Origin: Saccharum officinarum | Taxonomy: Eukaryota; Streptophyta; Magnoliopsida; Poales; Poaceae | Reading direction: 5' to 3' | DNA length: 64,000 nt | Assembly: GCA_020631735.1 (NCBI GenBank) | Contig: CM036179.1 | Coordinates: 25,535,063 to 25,599,062 of the forward strand | In this document: positions 34,190 through 46,831 of the stretch, piece by piece | Position numbering within the stretch: the first letter of the stretch is position 1 | Layout of the letters: each line of letters begins with the position of its first letter | Notes under the pieces: model-generated | Told to the model about the DNA's origin: nothing | Database searches by the model: none | Seen by the model: only the letters and a program-made list of their open reading frames with translations | Program-made: the position numbers and the translations under genes

Positions 34190-37100
34190 TGTCACACCCG
34201 GTTTTAAGGACAAAACCAGACATACACCATATGTGAAATAAAGAAGACAAATCTCACATATAGCCACAGATAAGTGTAATATCAAAAGACAAATGCTTAA
34301 TATACATAACACAATAGTATAAAATATACCTTAAAGAGCAACACAGCGGAAAGACAACTCCAAACACTGGGTGTAGACTTCACTCCAGGATCAAACTAAC
34401 TGGTTGATCACAAGCCTAACAATTCCAGAATCTAACAGTCTGGTACCCTTCCTGAGATGTGGGGAAATAGCAAGAGTGAGTCCATGTCGAACTCAACAAA
34501 TATAACATGGGGTTCATGTGGCTCAAAAGGTTTGACACAGGTTTACTGCGATAGCTTTTATTATGTCATCTTTTAGCAATTGAGTAGCAACAAGTTTACC
34601 ATAAACCCAAATAACCTCATGATCATGTAAACGAGAATAATGTATAGCAAGAAACAATAATCATTAGTGAACATCAATATCATCAGTGTTATCATTATCA
34701 TCAGTGTTCATCATTTATTCTGTAAGGGTCCAAGGCCACTCGTGACCGTGAGCACGGCTGTTATAACAGTTTTACACTCTGCAGAGGTTGTACACTTTCA
34801 CTGTGAGTCGTGATTTACCCTTTCGCCCGAGGTAGCTAATCTCTTGACCCACTTCCAAGGAAGGTCGGCAGGGTTCACTATGAAGCCTTTCAAAGGTTCG
34901 TCTAACAAGTTAGGGCCATTAGATTCACTCGGCAAACAGATGTAGAGCCCCCCTTCCAAATGGCACAATAACGCGCAGCCTATACACATAAGGACAGAGG
35001 CCGCACTATACCCGATTCGTCAAGCCGTTCTTACGCCATGAAGGAATACCTCTAACAAGCTAGAAAAGGTCCTCATACTTGACTAAAGCCAGAGCCATAT
35101 AGCCCTCACAGTTGTACTGTAAGTCCCGGATGTTCGCTTACAGATAAGTCCTTAGGAGAGAAACTAGAGCACCATAAAAACAACCAAATATGCTCTAGCC
35201 CTCTTGAGCCATATTGCTTTAAAGCATCATTTAAACGTTTATTGCATATACCATTAGTCAAGTTACAGATCATGATTATTCAAAAAGAGCACTAGCATCA
35301 CTACCCAATGCAATGTCCCATAGGTGTCAAGGTACAAGATACAAAAGCTAGGATATCCTTAGTGATATCAAGGTAGACACATGCACATGACTTAAGTATA
35401 TTAAAGGTGAATAGGAAACAAGGATAATCCCATGTTATACTTGCCTTAAACACCGATCCTTCGGTAAGCTTTAATCTTCAACGTTCTTCTTCTTCTTGAT
35501 AACCTCGTATATCTCACCGACTGGACTTGATCAATAAATCATCACACACACATCGAGCAATCATACACGAAGCAAACAATAGATCTAAATTAGAACAGTA
35601 CACCAAACATAAAATTAAGATGAAAAGTTTGTAGAACGAATCTACGTCTCGCTACGAATACACAGACGCGAAAAAGCACACTAATCAGAGCTACGGTTGA
35701 AAAGATACATCTACCGAAAGATTTGCTCATAGGAGAAAATATAAAACTATTAGCTTCATGAGTTTTAATTATATAATAACATATATAAAATATTTTATAA
35801 ATACTATATACGGAATTAAGTCAAATTTAGATTCAAATTATGAAACTAAAGTAAAACAAATCATATTTTATTTACAAAACCCAGTTGCATAATTATTAAT
35901 CAAGATATGATTTAAACCATAAAATTTCAGAATTAGTAATATGGTAAATACTGTCACTAACGCGTAGATCTCGTTGCTATGAATCTAACGCAACTCGAAT
36001 GAGCTAAAACGGATCTAAAACGTAGAAGATATGATTTAAACAAGATCTTTATTAAAGTAATAGATTAAATCTCACATCGGAACTTAAAGATAGAAAACCT
36101 AACCAACAGTAACACTAACAGTATAACAAGTTTGTAAAACTCTTCTACACATTACTACGATCACATAGACATAAAGATCACGAAATTTGGATTTAAAACG
36201 TAAAAGTTATGAGTTTTCTAAGATTTCCTATAGATAAATAATTACTTTAATATAAACTCAAAAATAAATTATCTCAAACCTACTATACAGTTCTATCATC
36301 ATGTAGAGCTCGCAAATACGAATCTAACACAATTTGAACGGGTCAAATCGGAGTTAAAACGGATAATTTATAACTAAAATAAACTCAGTGGCAAAACTGT
36401 AAATATCAGAAAACGTATTTTTCAATTACCGAGACGAAATACACTTTCAACAGATCAAAACGTATTTTCCAGATTACGCTTTGGACCGCGGGTTAAGAAC
36501 TTAAAAACTTCAGGGGCTCTTTAGCAAATTTGGCGGCCGAACCGGTATCTTTTAATTTAGACCGTCGGATTCAAATCGGAAGGTCCAGATTGAATCTGGG
36601 AAGGAGGCCGGCGGCGCTCCGACCGGATTCTTCTCGACGGCGACCTCCCGCGGCGGCGCCATGGCCGGAATAGCCTATCTCGCGCTACGGAGCACGAGCT
36701 TACGAACGGAAAACACAGGGAGAGAGAGAATGGCATGGCGAGCTCACCCCGCGCGAAGATGGGACCGGAGGATGACCGGAAGGCGGCGGCTAGCTCGCGG
36801 TGGCGGACGGTGGAGGCGGAGCTTCGGGCGTAGCCACCACGGGACGATAGAGGCTGCGATTTGTAGTCCAATGTGAAGCGGAGGGAGGCGGCACCCCGTT
36901 TTTATAGCCCGAAGGCATTGCTAAAGAAGGAAAGGGGAGATTGAGGAGATGGAATCGGATCGGGGAAAAGTGGGAAAGGAATCCGCGGCGTGGGGAGGAA
37001 GAAGCGCCTGACACGTGGGTCCGGGCTGTCAGCGACGCGGGAGCGGGGAAACGCGCTCGCGCGGTGAAGCTGGGCCGGCGGCCGCTGGCTGGGCTCGGCC

Positions 37101-37439
37101 CAAGCGGGAGCGGACGCGGGAAAACGGCGGGCCGCGTGCGCTGGGCTGCGGAAAGAAACGGGCCGAATTCCGAATGAAACGGATTTCTCTTTTCTTTTTC
37201 TTTTTCTAATTTTTCAAAGCCAATTTTCAAAAGATTTTCAAATCCAAATTTGAATTTGATCAAACCACTCATCTCAAAAATTTAAATGCAACAACATGAG
37301 TGCACAAACATGTTTCTACTCTTATATTTGATTTTAAGTTAATAAAAATTATTATTACTCTAAAGTTGCATGCTCACAAAAATATATAAAAATCATATTT
37401 TTCCTATTTTTCATTTCTTCAAAATTTCAGGGTGTTACA
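34190..37439 (-). repeat. 5' LTR of the gypsy-like element
   Basis: 3250 bp, near-identical to 27437-30699, with plus-strand ends TGTCACACCC and GGGTGTTACA. It abuts the MULE transposase remnant at 37440. Confidence 0.93.
36898..36907 (-). promoter_or_regulatory. TATA box, 5' LTR of gypsy-like element
   Basis: CTATAAAAAC on the minus strand, identical to the box at 30155-30164. This copy would drive the element's transcript. Confidence 0.65.
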
Positions 37440-38696
37440 CCTTCTTAGAAAGTATAGGGGAAAGCACCCAGCCATAATCATAATTGATCAAGACGCAGCA
37501 ATGAAAGCAGCAATAGAAGAGATGTTCCCTGATACAAACCATAGAAATTGCTTATTCGACATCAAAAATAAATGCTACAACAAAAATCTCAAATGCTTCG
37601 CAAGCAACGAAGGCTTGCCAGAAGAATTCGAAGATAACATAGGCAACAACTTGACAATAGAAGAGTTTGAAAGCCTATGGAAAAAGATGATTTCATATTA
37701 CAAACTGGAAACAAACAAGTACTTCAACAAGATGTGGGAAATAAGGGAAAGATTCGTATTGGTGTAGTTCAAAAATGATTTCTTTCCTTTTCTGCAGAGC
37801 ACAAGGAGTGAAGGCACAAATGCAAGGTTCAAAGATAATGTAGGACCTACATATAGCATCACATGCTTTTTGAAAGTATATGACAGAATAGTACAAGCAA
37901 TTAACATAGCAAAAGCCCGGGAAGACAATGCAAACATGTAGAAGACACCGAAACAAATGGAATTTGGATACAACATTGAGCTACAGGCAATGCAAATGTA
38001 TAATAGGAACATATTCAACAAGTTCATGTTAGAACTTAGAGCTACAACAAGACAAGTTATAAGGAAATGGAGTAGAGAGGACAGTATGAGGTATGGAAGA
38101 AGACAAACCAAGTACACAACAAACACAAAACAAGAAAGTACATAGTGCTCATAGACTTGACATGTGGAAGAGAAGACTACAGCTTGACACATGGAAGAGA
38201 AGACTACAACTGCATATGTGGGAAATTCAACAAAGATGGAATCCTATGCTCTCATATCCTCAAAATATTAGTAGAAACAGAAGTTAGCAAGATTCTAGAG
38301 AAATATATAATAGAGAGGTGGAGGAAACAGGAAAAGAAAACAAACCTGAAGAGGGTGCTGTCAACAAAAGCAACAGACGATATTCTCAGATTTAACGTCC
38401 TGTCAAGAAAATCAGCACAGTTAACTTCGAAAGGAGCAATAAAAGAAGAAGTAATGGAATATCTACTAGATGAGTTCACAAGAATTGAGAAAAATCTAGA
38501 CATCATATTATCAACAGGAAATACAATTACACCTGAAGGGACAGAAGCAGCTGAAGCATCTGCTGTAGGAAATGATGATACACAACAAACAGTTATTTAG
38601 AGGATTGAAAATTCAGAGGACGAATTGAGAATGCAAGACCTAGAAAGCATAAAGAACAAAGGAAGACCCAAAAGCCAAAAAGATGGAAAGATATAG
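37440..38696 (+). pseudogene. MULE/FAR1-type transposase, C-terminal two-thirds, broken
   Basis: The first frame carries the MULE DDE core: IIIDQDAAMKAAIEEMFP (catalytic Asp) and HRNCLFDI (the C-x2-H-like region reads CLFDI where most have CLFHI). Then comes a TAG stop at 37765, STRSEGTNARF (catalytic Glu region), a TAG at 37939 and a frame change near 38140. The next frame has the SWIM zinc finger CICGKFNKDGILCSH, followed by a charged tail; after a TAG at 38598 the NKGRPKSQKDGK tail ends at 38694. The N-terminal DNA-binding domain is missing because the gypsy LTR cuts in at 37439. Family role: cut-and-paste transposase of Mutator-like elements, also the ancestor of FHY3/FAR1 regulators. With several stops this is a dead transposon gene, not a host FAR1 gene. 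Confidence 0.88.
38156..38209 (+). repeat. 27-bp in-frame tandem duplication before the SWIM finger
   Basis: CTTGACATGTGGAAGAGAAG and CTTGACACATGGAAGAGAAG begin two 27-bp copies, giving LTCGREDYS and LTHGREDYN just ahead of CICGKF. Confidence 0.85.
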
Positions 38697-39129
38697 TCGT
38701 ACAATAAAGGGAGAAGACAAAGGCAAAACAAAAGAAGAAGACTAAGAAAGCAGAAACATCAAGTAAGGAAAAAATACAACCCACAAACATATATACAGAA
38801 TAATAAATGCAGTGATATACTGATGAAAGTTAACACATTGCAGGTCCCAATGGAAAAAACAAGAAGAAGATGAGAAGATCAATAATCAATACAGAATCAT
38901 GAAGCAAAAGAAGCATTACAGGGAAAGCAACACTTAGAAAAAGCACTGAAGGCACAAAAGATTAGATTCTAGAATATTATACCATCTAGAGAGCATAGTA
39001 CTTGAAACATAACATTTATGTTTAAAGTTCTACCCTATTACAGATACATCCATATGAACATTGCAATGTAATAACCAGTTTTACATTTTTCTAAGTTCCT
39101 GCGAACAAGTCAGCTATATGTAATGCGGA
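38697..39129. other. Intergenic space between convergent MULE genes
   Basis: A-rich, no frame. The transposase (plus) ends on its left and the ULP1-like gene (minus) on its right, so the two genes are convergent, as in MuDR-type elements. Confidence 0.6.
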
Positions 39130-42100
39130 AGACGACGATGACTACATCTCTTCATCATCCTGTCAAGTTAATAACAATACCACCATAATAAGAACTAGAA
39201 CAAAGACTTAAACAGACATAATCAAAGCAAAAAAAAAAGATTGCCTCAAACTTGTAACTGGTAACAAGTTCCTTGCGACCAGTATTCTTGGGAGACAACA
39301 GAAGATCATTAGCAAGCTTAATCCTCAAATTCGGAATGTCAGAAGCCTTGAATAGAGTGAAGAGCGAATCCCAAGGCGGTTTCCAATGCTCGAGAAACAT
39401 CATCACATAGACACCAGAATCAGAGCTACATTAAAAAAAGTGCATTATAATCTAGAGAATAGATTACATTACATTACAAAATAGATAGAATAAAGATGAA
39501 TAATAATATATAAGAACAAAAAAAAACAAAATAAAGCAATATACAAAAAATACTTACAAATTATTTGCAGGTTGCTTTGGAATATAAGGATAATGAACTT
39601 TGTAATTGTTGAAACCCATATCAATCAAACCAAAGTTCTTCCACCAATACTTGAACTTTGGAATCTACAAAAATACCTTAATAAGACTAACAAAAATATA
39701 TCTAACACAACAAAAAAAAATGAATAAAACAAACAAATACAATAGGAGATAAAGGCATATCAATTTATCACTAACTTCAACCTGGAATTCATCTTGTAAT
39801 CCAAAATAAGAATCCAAGAAAACAAATGAACGATCCTTAATATCAAGAACGAAAACAAACTAGTGCTCATCATGGTAACATGGGAAGTATAGTTGAAAGA
39901 AAAAAATAAAAATTTAGAAACATATAAAAATAAAACAAAATATAACAAAAGCTAGATCATTACCATATTACAGCAATAAAGAGGCCTGTTCCTGGGAGAT
40001 TTCTTAAAAGCTCTACTCAAGACATCTTCATTTGCATTCTCTAGATCTTTGAAAAGTTGATCCTACAAGAAATAGACAATCAAGGACAAAGAAAACAAAG
40101 GTAAAAAACAAAAAATAAAAATAAGAACACTTACACTGATATTAGAGAAGAAGTAGAGGGCTTTCGAAACATTAGGGTGACCAAAGGGCAGGGAGTACAG
40201 GTGGTAGCAAAATGTAGCAATAACAAAGTTGTTTACAGTACCACCAGGCTTCAAAGACTCTCCAAGAGACCAAAATGTGCATCGAACTCCACCGAAAAAG
40301 ATAGCATCATCACTGTAGTAAGATAAAAACAAAATTAATAGTAGAAAAAAAGGAAGAAAAATAGATAGAAAACAGACTAAAATATACATAAGACAAAAAA
40401 TAATCAACACATACCCCCTGTTAGGAGACATAGCCAGATTACAAATAGACTTGTAATTCTTAATCTGAGACTTGTCCACTTTAAATATAACCCTTTTAAT
40501 CTCAAACTCATCACTATAGAAATGACTCGGCTTAACATTCCTCCTAGGTCCATGAATAGGAAGCTTCCCACCAGTAGAAGAATCTGACACCTTGAAATCA
40601 GATTTACTTGAAGAGCCAACAAATTGGTTGGGAGACAGAGATGGATAACCACGAATCTTCTTCAAGGATTTATCAGGAGTGAGTAAAACAGAACTTGACT
40701 TCTGCAACTTAGAATTATAAACAACTTCAGTTTTCTTGTCCATCGACCTCAACTTCTGAGAAAGAGATATCGAACCAACAATAGCAACCTCAGGAGAAGA
40801 AACCTACATTTAAGAAAAACATTTAAACAAAAAATAAATAAAAAACATACAAATAAATACAAACAATCAAATGAAAATAATACGTGATTACTTACAATAA
40901 CAAGAGAAACAATAGAACACCCAGCCTTAGAGGAAGAATGCAACTGAGGTCTAGGAGGCAACTTCTTCAACAGATTAGGAGTTATGTCAGGAGACTCATC
41001 ATCAGAAAATGGGATAGTCTGCAAAACTATAGGAGCCTGAAACAAAAATAAAAATAAGAAAAAAATAATATGAAGTTGATCAAAAATAACTATTTGGCTT
41101 AGTAGGAATGAAATGATAACTATAAGATAACAAAATAAAATATTAAAAAGTAACTTACTCCAATGTAATGATCTGGAGACAGAACTGGATCACCTTTAGG
41201 ATCAGTATTATACTCTTTGCTAACAGGAATAACATCACCAACAAGATGAGCAGGAACAGTCTGATGAGATCCTTTAAGAACTGCATCGCCTCGATGAACA
41301 CTTCTAGAAGACACATCATATGGTTGAGAAAAATCTTTTTCAGGAACAACTGATGACAACCTAACTGGTTTCACAACAGAGGAAGAAACACCTATGAGAA
41401 AAATAAATGTTGAGACCATATAATTACTGATCACTACAAAAAAGGAAAGAAAAAAGGTAACTCATGTTTCAACGAAGATGCTAAGGGAGCAACATTTGCA
41501 AGACCTTGATTTCCATCTTTAGATGCAATTGCAGGGTCTGCTAATAAGAACATACATAATAATGAATTAAGAAAATAAAAAAGGAAAAGAAAATAGAAAG
41601 AAAAAACTCACTAGGATCCTTAGCAGAAGAAGAAGCTCTAACATCTTTATCAATATTAGACTGCAATTAAAAATAATAACAAAAAATGAGTCAAACACGA
41701 ATAACATAATAAAGAATACAATTACAATACAGTGAAAAGAAAATAAATAAATAAATAAATAAATACCTAAAAAACATGAGTTTCATCAACACCAATATCT
41801 TGCTCTGCTGAAGGAGGTATCACAAGAGAAGCAACAGGATGATCAGAAGAGTTATCATAGTCAGCAAACAACTTCAACACTTTAAGAACTAAATCCCTTG
41901 ACTTTACTTCAAACCATAAACATGAGCCATCAATTTCGTGAAGAGGGTCTTGAAATCATTAGGGAGATCACCAAGAGAAACCAGATCAATAGGAATTAGA
42001 GAAAGACAACTCTTGCAATGATGTTCAATCAAAGAGACAACACTAGCTTTCAAAATATCAGGAACATCACAACCACAAACTTCTTCGAGTTTAGACAAGA

Positions 42101-42469
42101 AATTGACATCATCAGATGCCTCAGCACCTTGTTGAGCAGTAGCAACCTATAAAAACAGAGACCTAATAGGTATAAAATATGAATACATAAGAAAATATTA
42201 AAAAACAAGCAAGCATAACATACCTTGTAATATCATGTCTTATCAAAATCAAGAAAAGGCCTCATACCATAAACACAAGGAGATTTTAGATCAAGATCAG
42301 AAAAATCTCTGATCGTGTTCTGCTTCCAAACTTTAATTCGAGGGAAAGAATCAGATACTCGATGCGAGAAATCAACATGATCCAAGTAGATGACCTAGCA
42401 AAAATAATAGAAAATTTAAAAGTAGAAAATAAAAAAACTAAATATAGTAAACATAGAGGAATCACTGTT

Positions 42470-43537
42470 TGTCAGGTACTAGCAAAACAAGGTACCCTAT
42501 TTTCACCGCAAAACAACCCACCAAGGCAGAGTAACGGCCCACAGCCCACCACAGCCGGCCCAGGCCTTAATCCGCTCAAAACCAAAGCCAAAAGACAAGC
42601 GCCCGAGCCTCCCATCGCTCCTCCGCTTCGTTCGACCTCTCTCTGTCTCGCCCGACCCTCGTGACATCATCTAGGCGCTCGAGCCCTGTGACATCATCAA
42701 GACACTTGACCCCTTTGCACGGCTACTACTTCGCTCGACCCCCACCGTAACGTATTGCCACGGGTACACATGGGCCCCTACCCTTTCCTGTTCAGGAACA
42801 AGAGCTCGCTACGTCGTGTAGGATCATCTGGGAACTTGTAACACCTGATTCATGATCCGGTCAAGGCTTCCACGGATCTTTCTCGCCCCCACGACAGTAA
42901 CAGGAAGAAGCTACGCTACGCCGCACCCTACCATGTCCACCTCAATGGGACAGGGAGCAACGGCTGTCCAGGCCCCCCTACCTTTTCATCGGCGTAGCTT
43001 CAGGGCCACGAAATCTTCTTTATCATGACACCGTGTCAGGGTATGGCCTTGCCGCGTCATCTACAGCCATGGCGTGCCACCATCACGATGACGACTGTGC
43101 GAACACACGAACTGAGAGGAAAGCTAGGAATAGGGAGCACCTTAGGGCATTCTCTTTCCATTTTCATACATCCAAATGTTGTAACCCGACCCCTCCCTTT
43201 GCATACTATAAAAGGGGAGGGAGGGACCCTCGACCAAAGACGGCGGCACGTCAAGACAACACCATGCAATGGCAATGTACTAAGCACACACTCAAGCACT
43301 CAAACACACCCACGCACAGAGACCTAGGAGCCATCCCTCTCACGACCAGCTTGTATCCCCCTACTACAAGCACTTCGGTGTAAAGCAACACGAGCAGCAG
43401 CGAGCACTGGAAGTAGGGACGTTCAGCCCAAACCAGTATACATCTTGTGTTCGCCTTGCACACCATCAGAGGCTCCGACGCGTAGCTTCATTCACTTGTC
43501 ACAATCTCTAGACACCTCCTGTTCTAGAACATCGACA
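42470..43537 (+). repeat. 5' LTR of the Tat-like element
   Basis: TGTCAGGTACTAGCAAAAC at the start, CTAGAACATCGACA at the end. 1068 bp, the same length as the 3' LTR, with many substitutions, mostly transitions. Confidence 0.92.
43207..43215 (+). promoter_or_regulatory. TATA box, 5' LTR of Tat-like element
   Basis: TATAAAAGG, conserved at 47569-47577 in the 3' LTR. Confidence 0.7.
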
Positions 43538-43538
43538 G

Positions 43539-43557
43539 TTGGCGTGCCAGATAGGGG
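43539..43557 (+). promoter_or_regulatory. Primer-binding site of the Tat-like element
   Basis: TTGGCGTGCCAGATAGGGG one base after the LTR end; nearly the same sequence follows the LTR at 62443. The donor tRNA is not identified with confidence, but it is not initiator Met. Confidence 0.75.
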
Positions 43558-43592
43558 ACTTTGCGCATCACATTCTACTCTACCAAGTCTCC

Positions 43593-44130
43593 GATGGCCG
43601 GAAATGACATCAACTTTGCTCCGGTCTTCCACATCTGGTTTGGGAGCCTTGAGTTCATCATCGTTGGGGAGGGCTATGACCTTGACCTGCTCCCACCGAC
43701 CGGTGAGCCCGCCAGCCTCTCCGAGCCGGCGACCAACCTACGACTCCGCTCCGATGAGTTGAAGGGCACATGGCCTGACAAGTTCAGCTACCCTAGCATA
43801 CCATGAGTTGGCTAGCCCTGCCATGACAAGAAGGTTCATAAATCGTCAACAAACATCTATCATCTCAATTCAGAGGTAGGAGAGGTACCAGAGGATCTAC
43901 CCCAATAGCTCATGCGCTCCATCGCCGACGTCTTGGCATCGGCTGAGACAAGCTCCAACTCCAACTTCCTCGGCTCCGACAACGACAATGACAACAAAGG
44001 CGACACCAACTTCACCAGGCTTTGAGAGATGCAACGCCTTTTGCGCATCAGCAACTACCTCCTCGATGATGAGCCATGCAATGACGACTTCATTGATCGC
44101 TTCGACGGCTACAAGCTTTCATGTTCATAA
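43593..44130 (+). pseudogene. Gag-like remnant of the Tat-like element
   Basis: Starts MAGNDINFAPVFHIWFGSLE after the primer site and is open to the stop at 43806. The same frame then reads on through several stops, with an acidic stretch (SDNDNDNKGDTNFT) and LLDDEPCNDDFIDRFDGY near 44060-44110. I recognise no domain; its position is that of a gag leader. Degenerate. Confidence 0.5.
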
Positions 44131-45167
44131 AGGGAACAACTAGGTCCCTAAACAGAAGTTGGTAAAACAATCACCGAGCCCACCTCTCGTTGTCTTCATT
44201 ATTAATACTACTGTTAAGCTGTTCTTAAAAATCTTCCTTTAAGTTGCTCTTCATATCCCTTGCAATACTGTGTATACAAAGTCATCATATGCATCATGGA
44301 CATACATGCATCATGCTGCATCATTTGCATAAGGTCCGAATCTGGCTTTGGAGTTCATAGGCTGGCCCTGCGGAGGGGTTTCGATAGTCGCTCTAAGCCA
44401 ACAAAGTGAGGGATGGAATGAGGAGTGGCACACTAGCGGCTAGTACCCGGTTGCACCGAGCACCATTGGGACTCTTCGATCCATGTTCGAGTCTTGATGA
44501 ACACTGGTCCAGGGTATTTTATCGGAAAAAGGCAACGAGCCACCGGGGACGGTCGAACGACCCTGGTTACCCTGCTGAACCAATCGTCAAGAGTTAGGGG
44601 TCAGTCACTAGCTACCTCCATTGGATCCCTATCGAATAGGAACTGGGGCCCCGCTCGAACTGAGAAACCCGTTAGCAACTCAAACGGGCACCACGTTTCG
44701 ATCCTAGGTGAGAGGGATGACGTGCCACTGTACAACCCCTCCTTTGCGGAAAAGAAGCACGAGGGGAATGCATTGGGCCTCCTGACCGGATCGACGCACG
44801 GGCGAAGATTTTTGGAGGCCCAGATTCATACGCATATCTGCTTTCTTATTTCAAAGGCCCATCGAGGCCCATGTATAGGTATGATGTCTACCTAGGCCAT
44901 CGCCCAGACTCTGGAAGTGCTCGAGGGCAAAAAAGTCTGGCTGGTGACTGTCCCTTCCATGCGTTGGCATTATGGGACACCGACCCCGTCTCGGGACGCG
45001 GCAGTGGCAGTAGTCACATCGACCATAATATGCTACACGCACTTAGGAGCGGTTCCTTCCTCGCAAAGAACGCCACCAAACTCGCCGCTGGCGATGCTCC
45101 AGTGACATTTTATACTAAGTACATGCTAACCCAAAAATGTGAAAAAAGCGATAAAACCAAACACCGA
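44131..45167. other. Interior of the Tat-like element, no clear gene
   Basis: Frames at 44406-44895 and 44871-45305 are open but overlapping and match no family I know. Probably degenerate gag/pol or non-coding filler. Confidence 0.4.
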
Positions 45168-45940
45168 TTAATTCATAAGAGGTCCGATACAAAGGCGTCG
45201 ATGCGCCACAGGCAAAGCAAAACACAAAGAAAAAACCCTAATGAGGGGGAGCCTCGCCAGCACCTCTGCAGTAGGAACATGGGCGGCCACCGCCTCCCTC
45301 GCTAGGCCATAACGCGCTACCAGATCCTCATGGTGGTACAGCTCCTCCCCCACAAGGAAGCCATCAACTCCGATGAGGTCCGCCTCCACTGACACCTCTG
45401 CCATGGCCAGGGCAACCCCAGTGCCATGATGGACGCTGCTCTCGATGGCGTCGAGGACACGGCACGTGCATTCCAAAGGGGCTCCTCTCGGGCGCCCGGC
45501 GTGACCCCTAGGAAGTCGAGGAAAGCGTCCACAGCCGCATAGAGACGCTCTAGATTTGTCATCGCCTCTGGTGAAAAAACCCCATGTCTATCAGATGAAA
45601 GCACGAAAGAAAACTAGCAACAAGAAGAAGAATATGTTCTAACGCCATGGCAATCGGCGTCCTCAAGCTGCTTGATGAGGGCATCCGCCCTCTCCTCGAC
45701 GTCTATGGCCACGGCATCCGCCAGCGCCCGATCCTCCGCCTCCTTCACCACCGGCTCTGACGAGCCGGCCCGAGCTGTGGTAGCAATGCGAAGGAGGCCA
45801 CCGGTGGAAAGGCCACCAATGTTCAGCACGTGGCCTGACCCACCGAAGGCCCGGTCATCAGTACGGTGGCTCTGCGCCGCCGGAGGGCCGTCCACCTCCT
45901 CGGACGCCCGAGACCCCTTTGACGAGTCACCGCGCTCCAT
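45168..45940 (-). pseudogene. Antisense reading frame in the Tat-like element
   Basis: Minus strand, opposite to the element. From ATG at 45940 (MERGDSSKGSRASEEVDG) the frame runs as a Ser/Gly-rich then Ala/Glu-rich helical protein (EDRALADAVAIDVEERADAL) to a TAG at 45605. It resumes in the same frame (VFSPEAMTNLERLYAAVDAF) and shifts frame near 45475 into LDAIESSVHHGTGVALAMAE, ending at 45168: about 257 codons in all. No known domain. Grande-type gypsy elements are known to carry an antisense gene between pol and the 3' LTR, and the position here fits; I cannot show homology. An upstream in-frame Met at 46186 is possible. A 56-nt GT-AG intron (45588-45643) is an alternative to the stop but gives a less protein-like second half. 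Confidence 0.6.
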
Positions 45941-46186
45941 CAAGGCTAAACTAAGTGGGAGAGGAAACAGGAAAGGGAAGGCAGGGATAGTGAAAGGGTC
46001 GGGCTCTGAGCCAGGTATAAATAGACCCCAAGTGACCGTTCGGTTCCATAGCCTCCCGGGGTGATCAATGTGGTCTCGATTCATGAACCACCGCCCTCTC
46101 CTCTCACCGAGACCATGACATTCCAACTCACGAACCGTCGCCCACTTTTTCCACCACTGCCATGAAAACCTCAGAAGCCAAGCCAT

Positions 46187-46831
46187 GTCATCACACTGCT
46201 CCCATTAACCGCACTCAATTACCTCTGACAAAAACTGCAACTACACCCTTTCACCTTCCTTTCCACACAACTGATCACCAGCGCGTCCATGGGCCGACCA
46301 TGGGCCACGGTAAATGGAAAAACACCTTTCACCAAGACTCACCTAGAAAGGTCTTCCTTGGGCCCAACAGAATACATCAGAACTGTACCAAGAGCCAGCA
46401 GACGGTGATTGGGACAACCCACTTGTTTCAAGCCAAGTTTCAGAGGCCCGCAAAGGAAATTGAAGGACTTGGCATGATAAACCATCGCAAAGAGAAGGGG
46501 CTTGGGGGCGGAACCCACCATGACTAGCCAACGGCTGGTCAAGGACGCCCGATCTCTGAAGCATTCCAATTTTCATAGAGCAAGGGCTCGAGGGCTGACC
46601 CCACCTTGCCAGCCTAGCGAACGGCCAAGGTTGCCCACAACTCTATGATCGCATGCTCAAATCTCAGCCCTTGAATTGGTACACTACCCCTCCAAGGCCT
46701 CGGGGCTACACCCGGCGGGTGCGCTCGCGCGCACCCACCGGAAAAACCCTCGAGAACACCAAACAAATTGCTCGCTCATCTCTAAGCCTCTGGAGGAATA
46801 AAACTTATTCCTCCAAATGCTGGGGGGCTAT
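46187..46831 (+). other. 3' leader and polypurine tract of the Tat-like element
   Basis: No gene. The last bases, ATGCTGGGGGGCTAT, directly before the LTR start TGTCGGG form the polypurine tract. Confidence 0.75.

Larger units (their letters stand above)
27437..37439 (-). mobile_element. Non-autonomous Ty3/gypsy-like element, gag-protease only
   Basis: Two near-identical 3.25-kb LTRs (plus-strand ends TGTCACACCC and GGGTGTTACA) enclose a 3.5-kb interior on the minus strand. Next to the right-hand (5') LTR is a Met-tRNA primer-binding site, and next to the left-hand (3') LTR a polypurine tract. The interior encodes a nucleocapsid-type zinc knuckle and two protease modules but no RT, RNase H or integrase, so it must borrow enzymes from another element. 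The LTRs show only scattered differences, suggesting a fairly recent insertion. The flanks CTATT (27432-27436) and CCTTC (37440-37444) do not match, so there is no target duplication. Confidence 0.88.

Noticed and set aside
37440..38696. Host FAR1/FHY3 transcription factor gene
   Set aside because: Stops, a frameshift, a missing N-terminus and the convergent ULP1-like neighbour mark it as a MULE transposase remnant.
45588..45643. 56-nt GT-AG intron in the antisense frame
   Set aside because: Ignoring it, the same frame continues past a single TAG into a more protein-like sequence, so a stop mutation explains the data better. It is also short for a plant intron.
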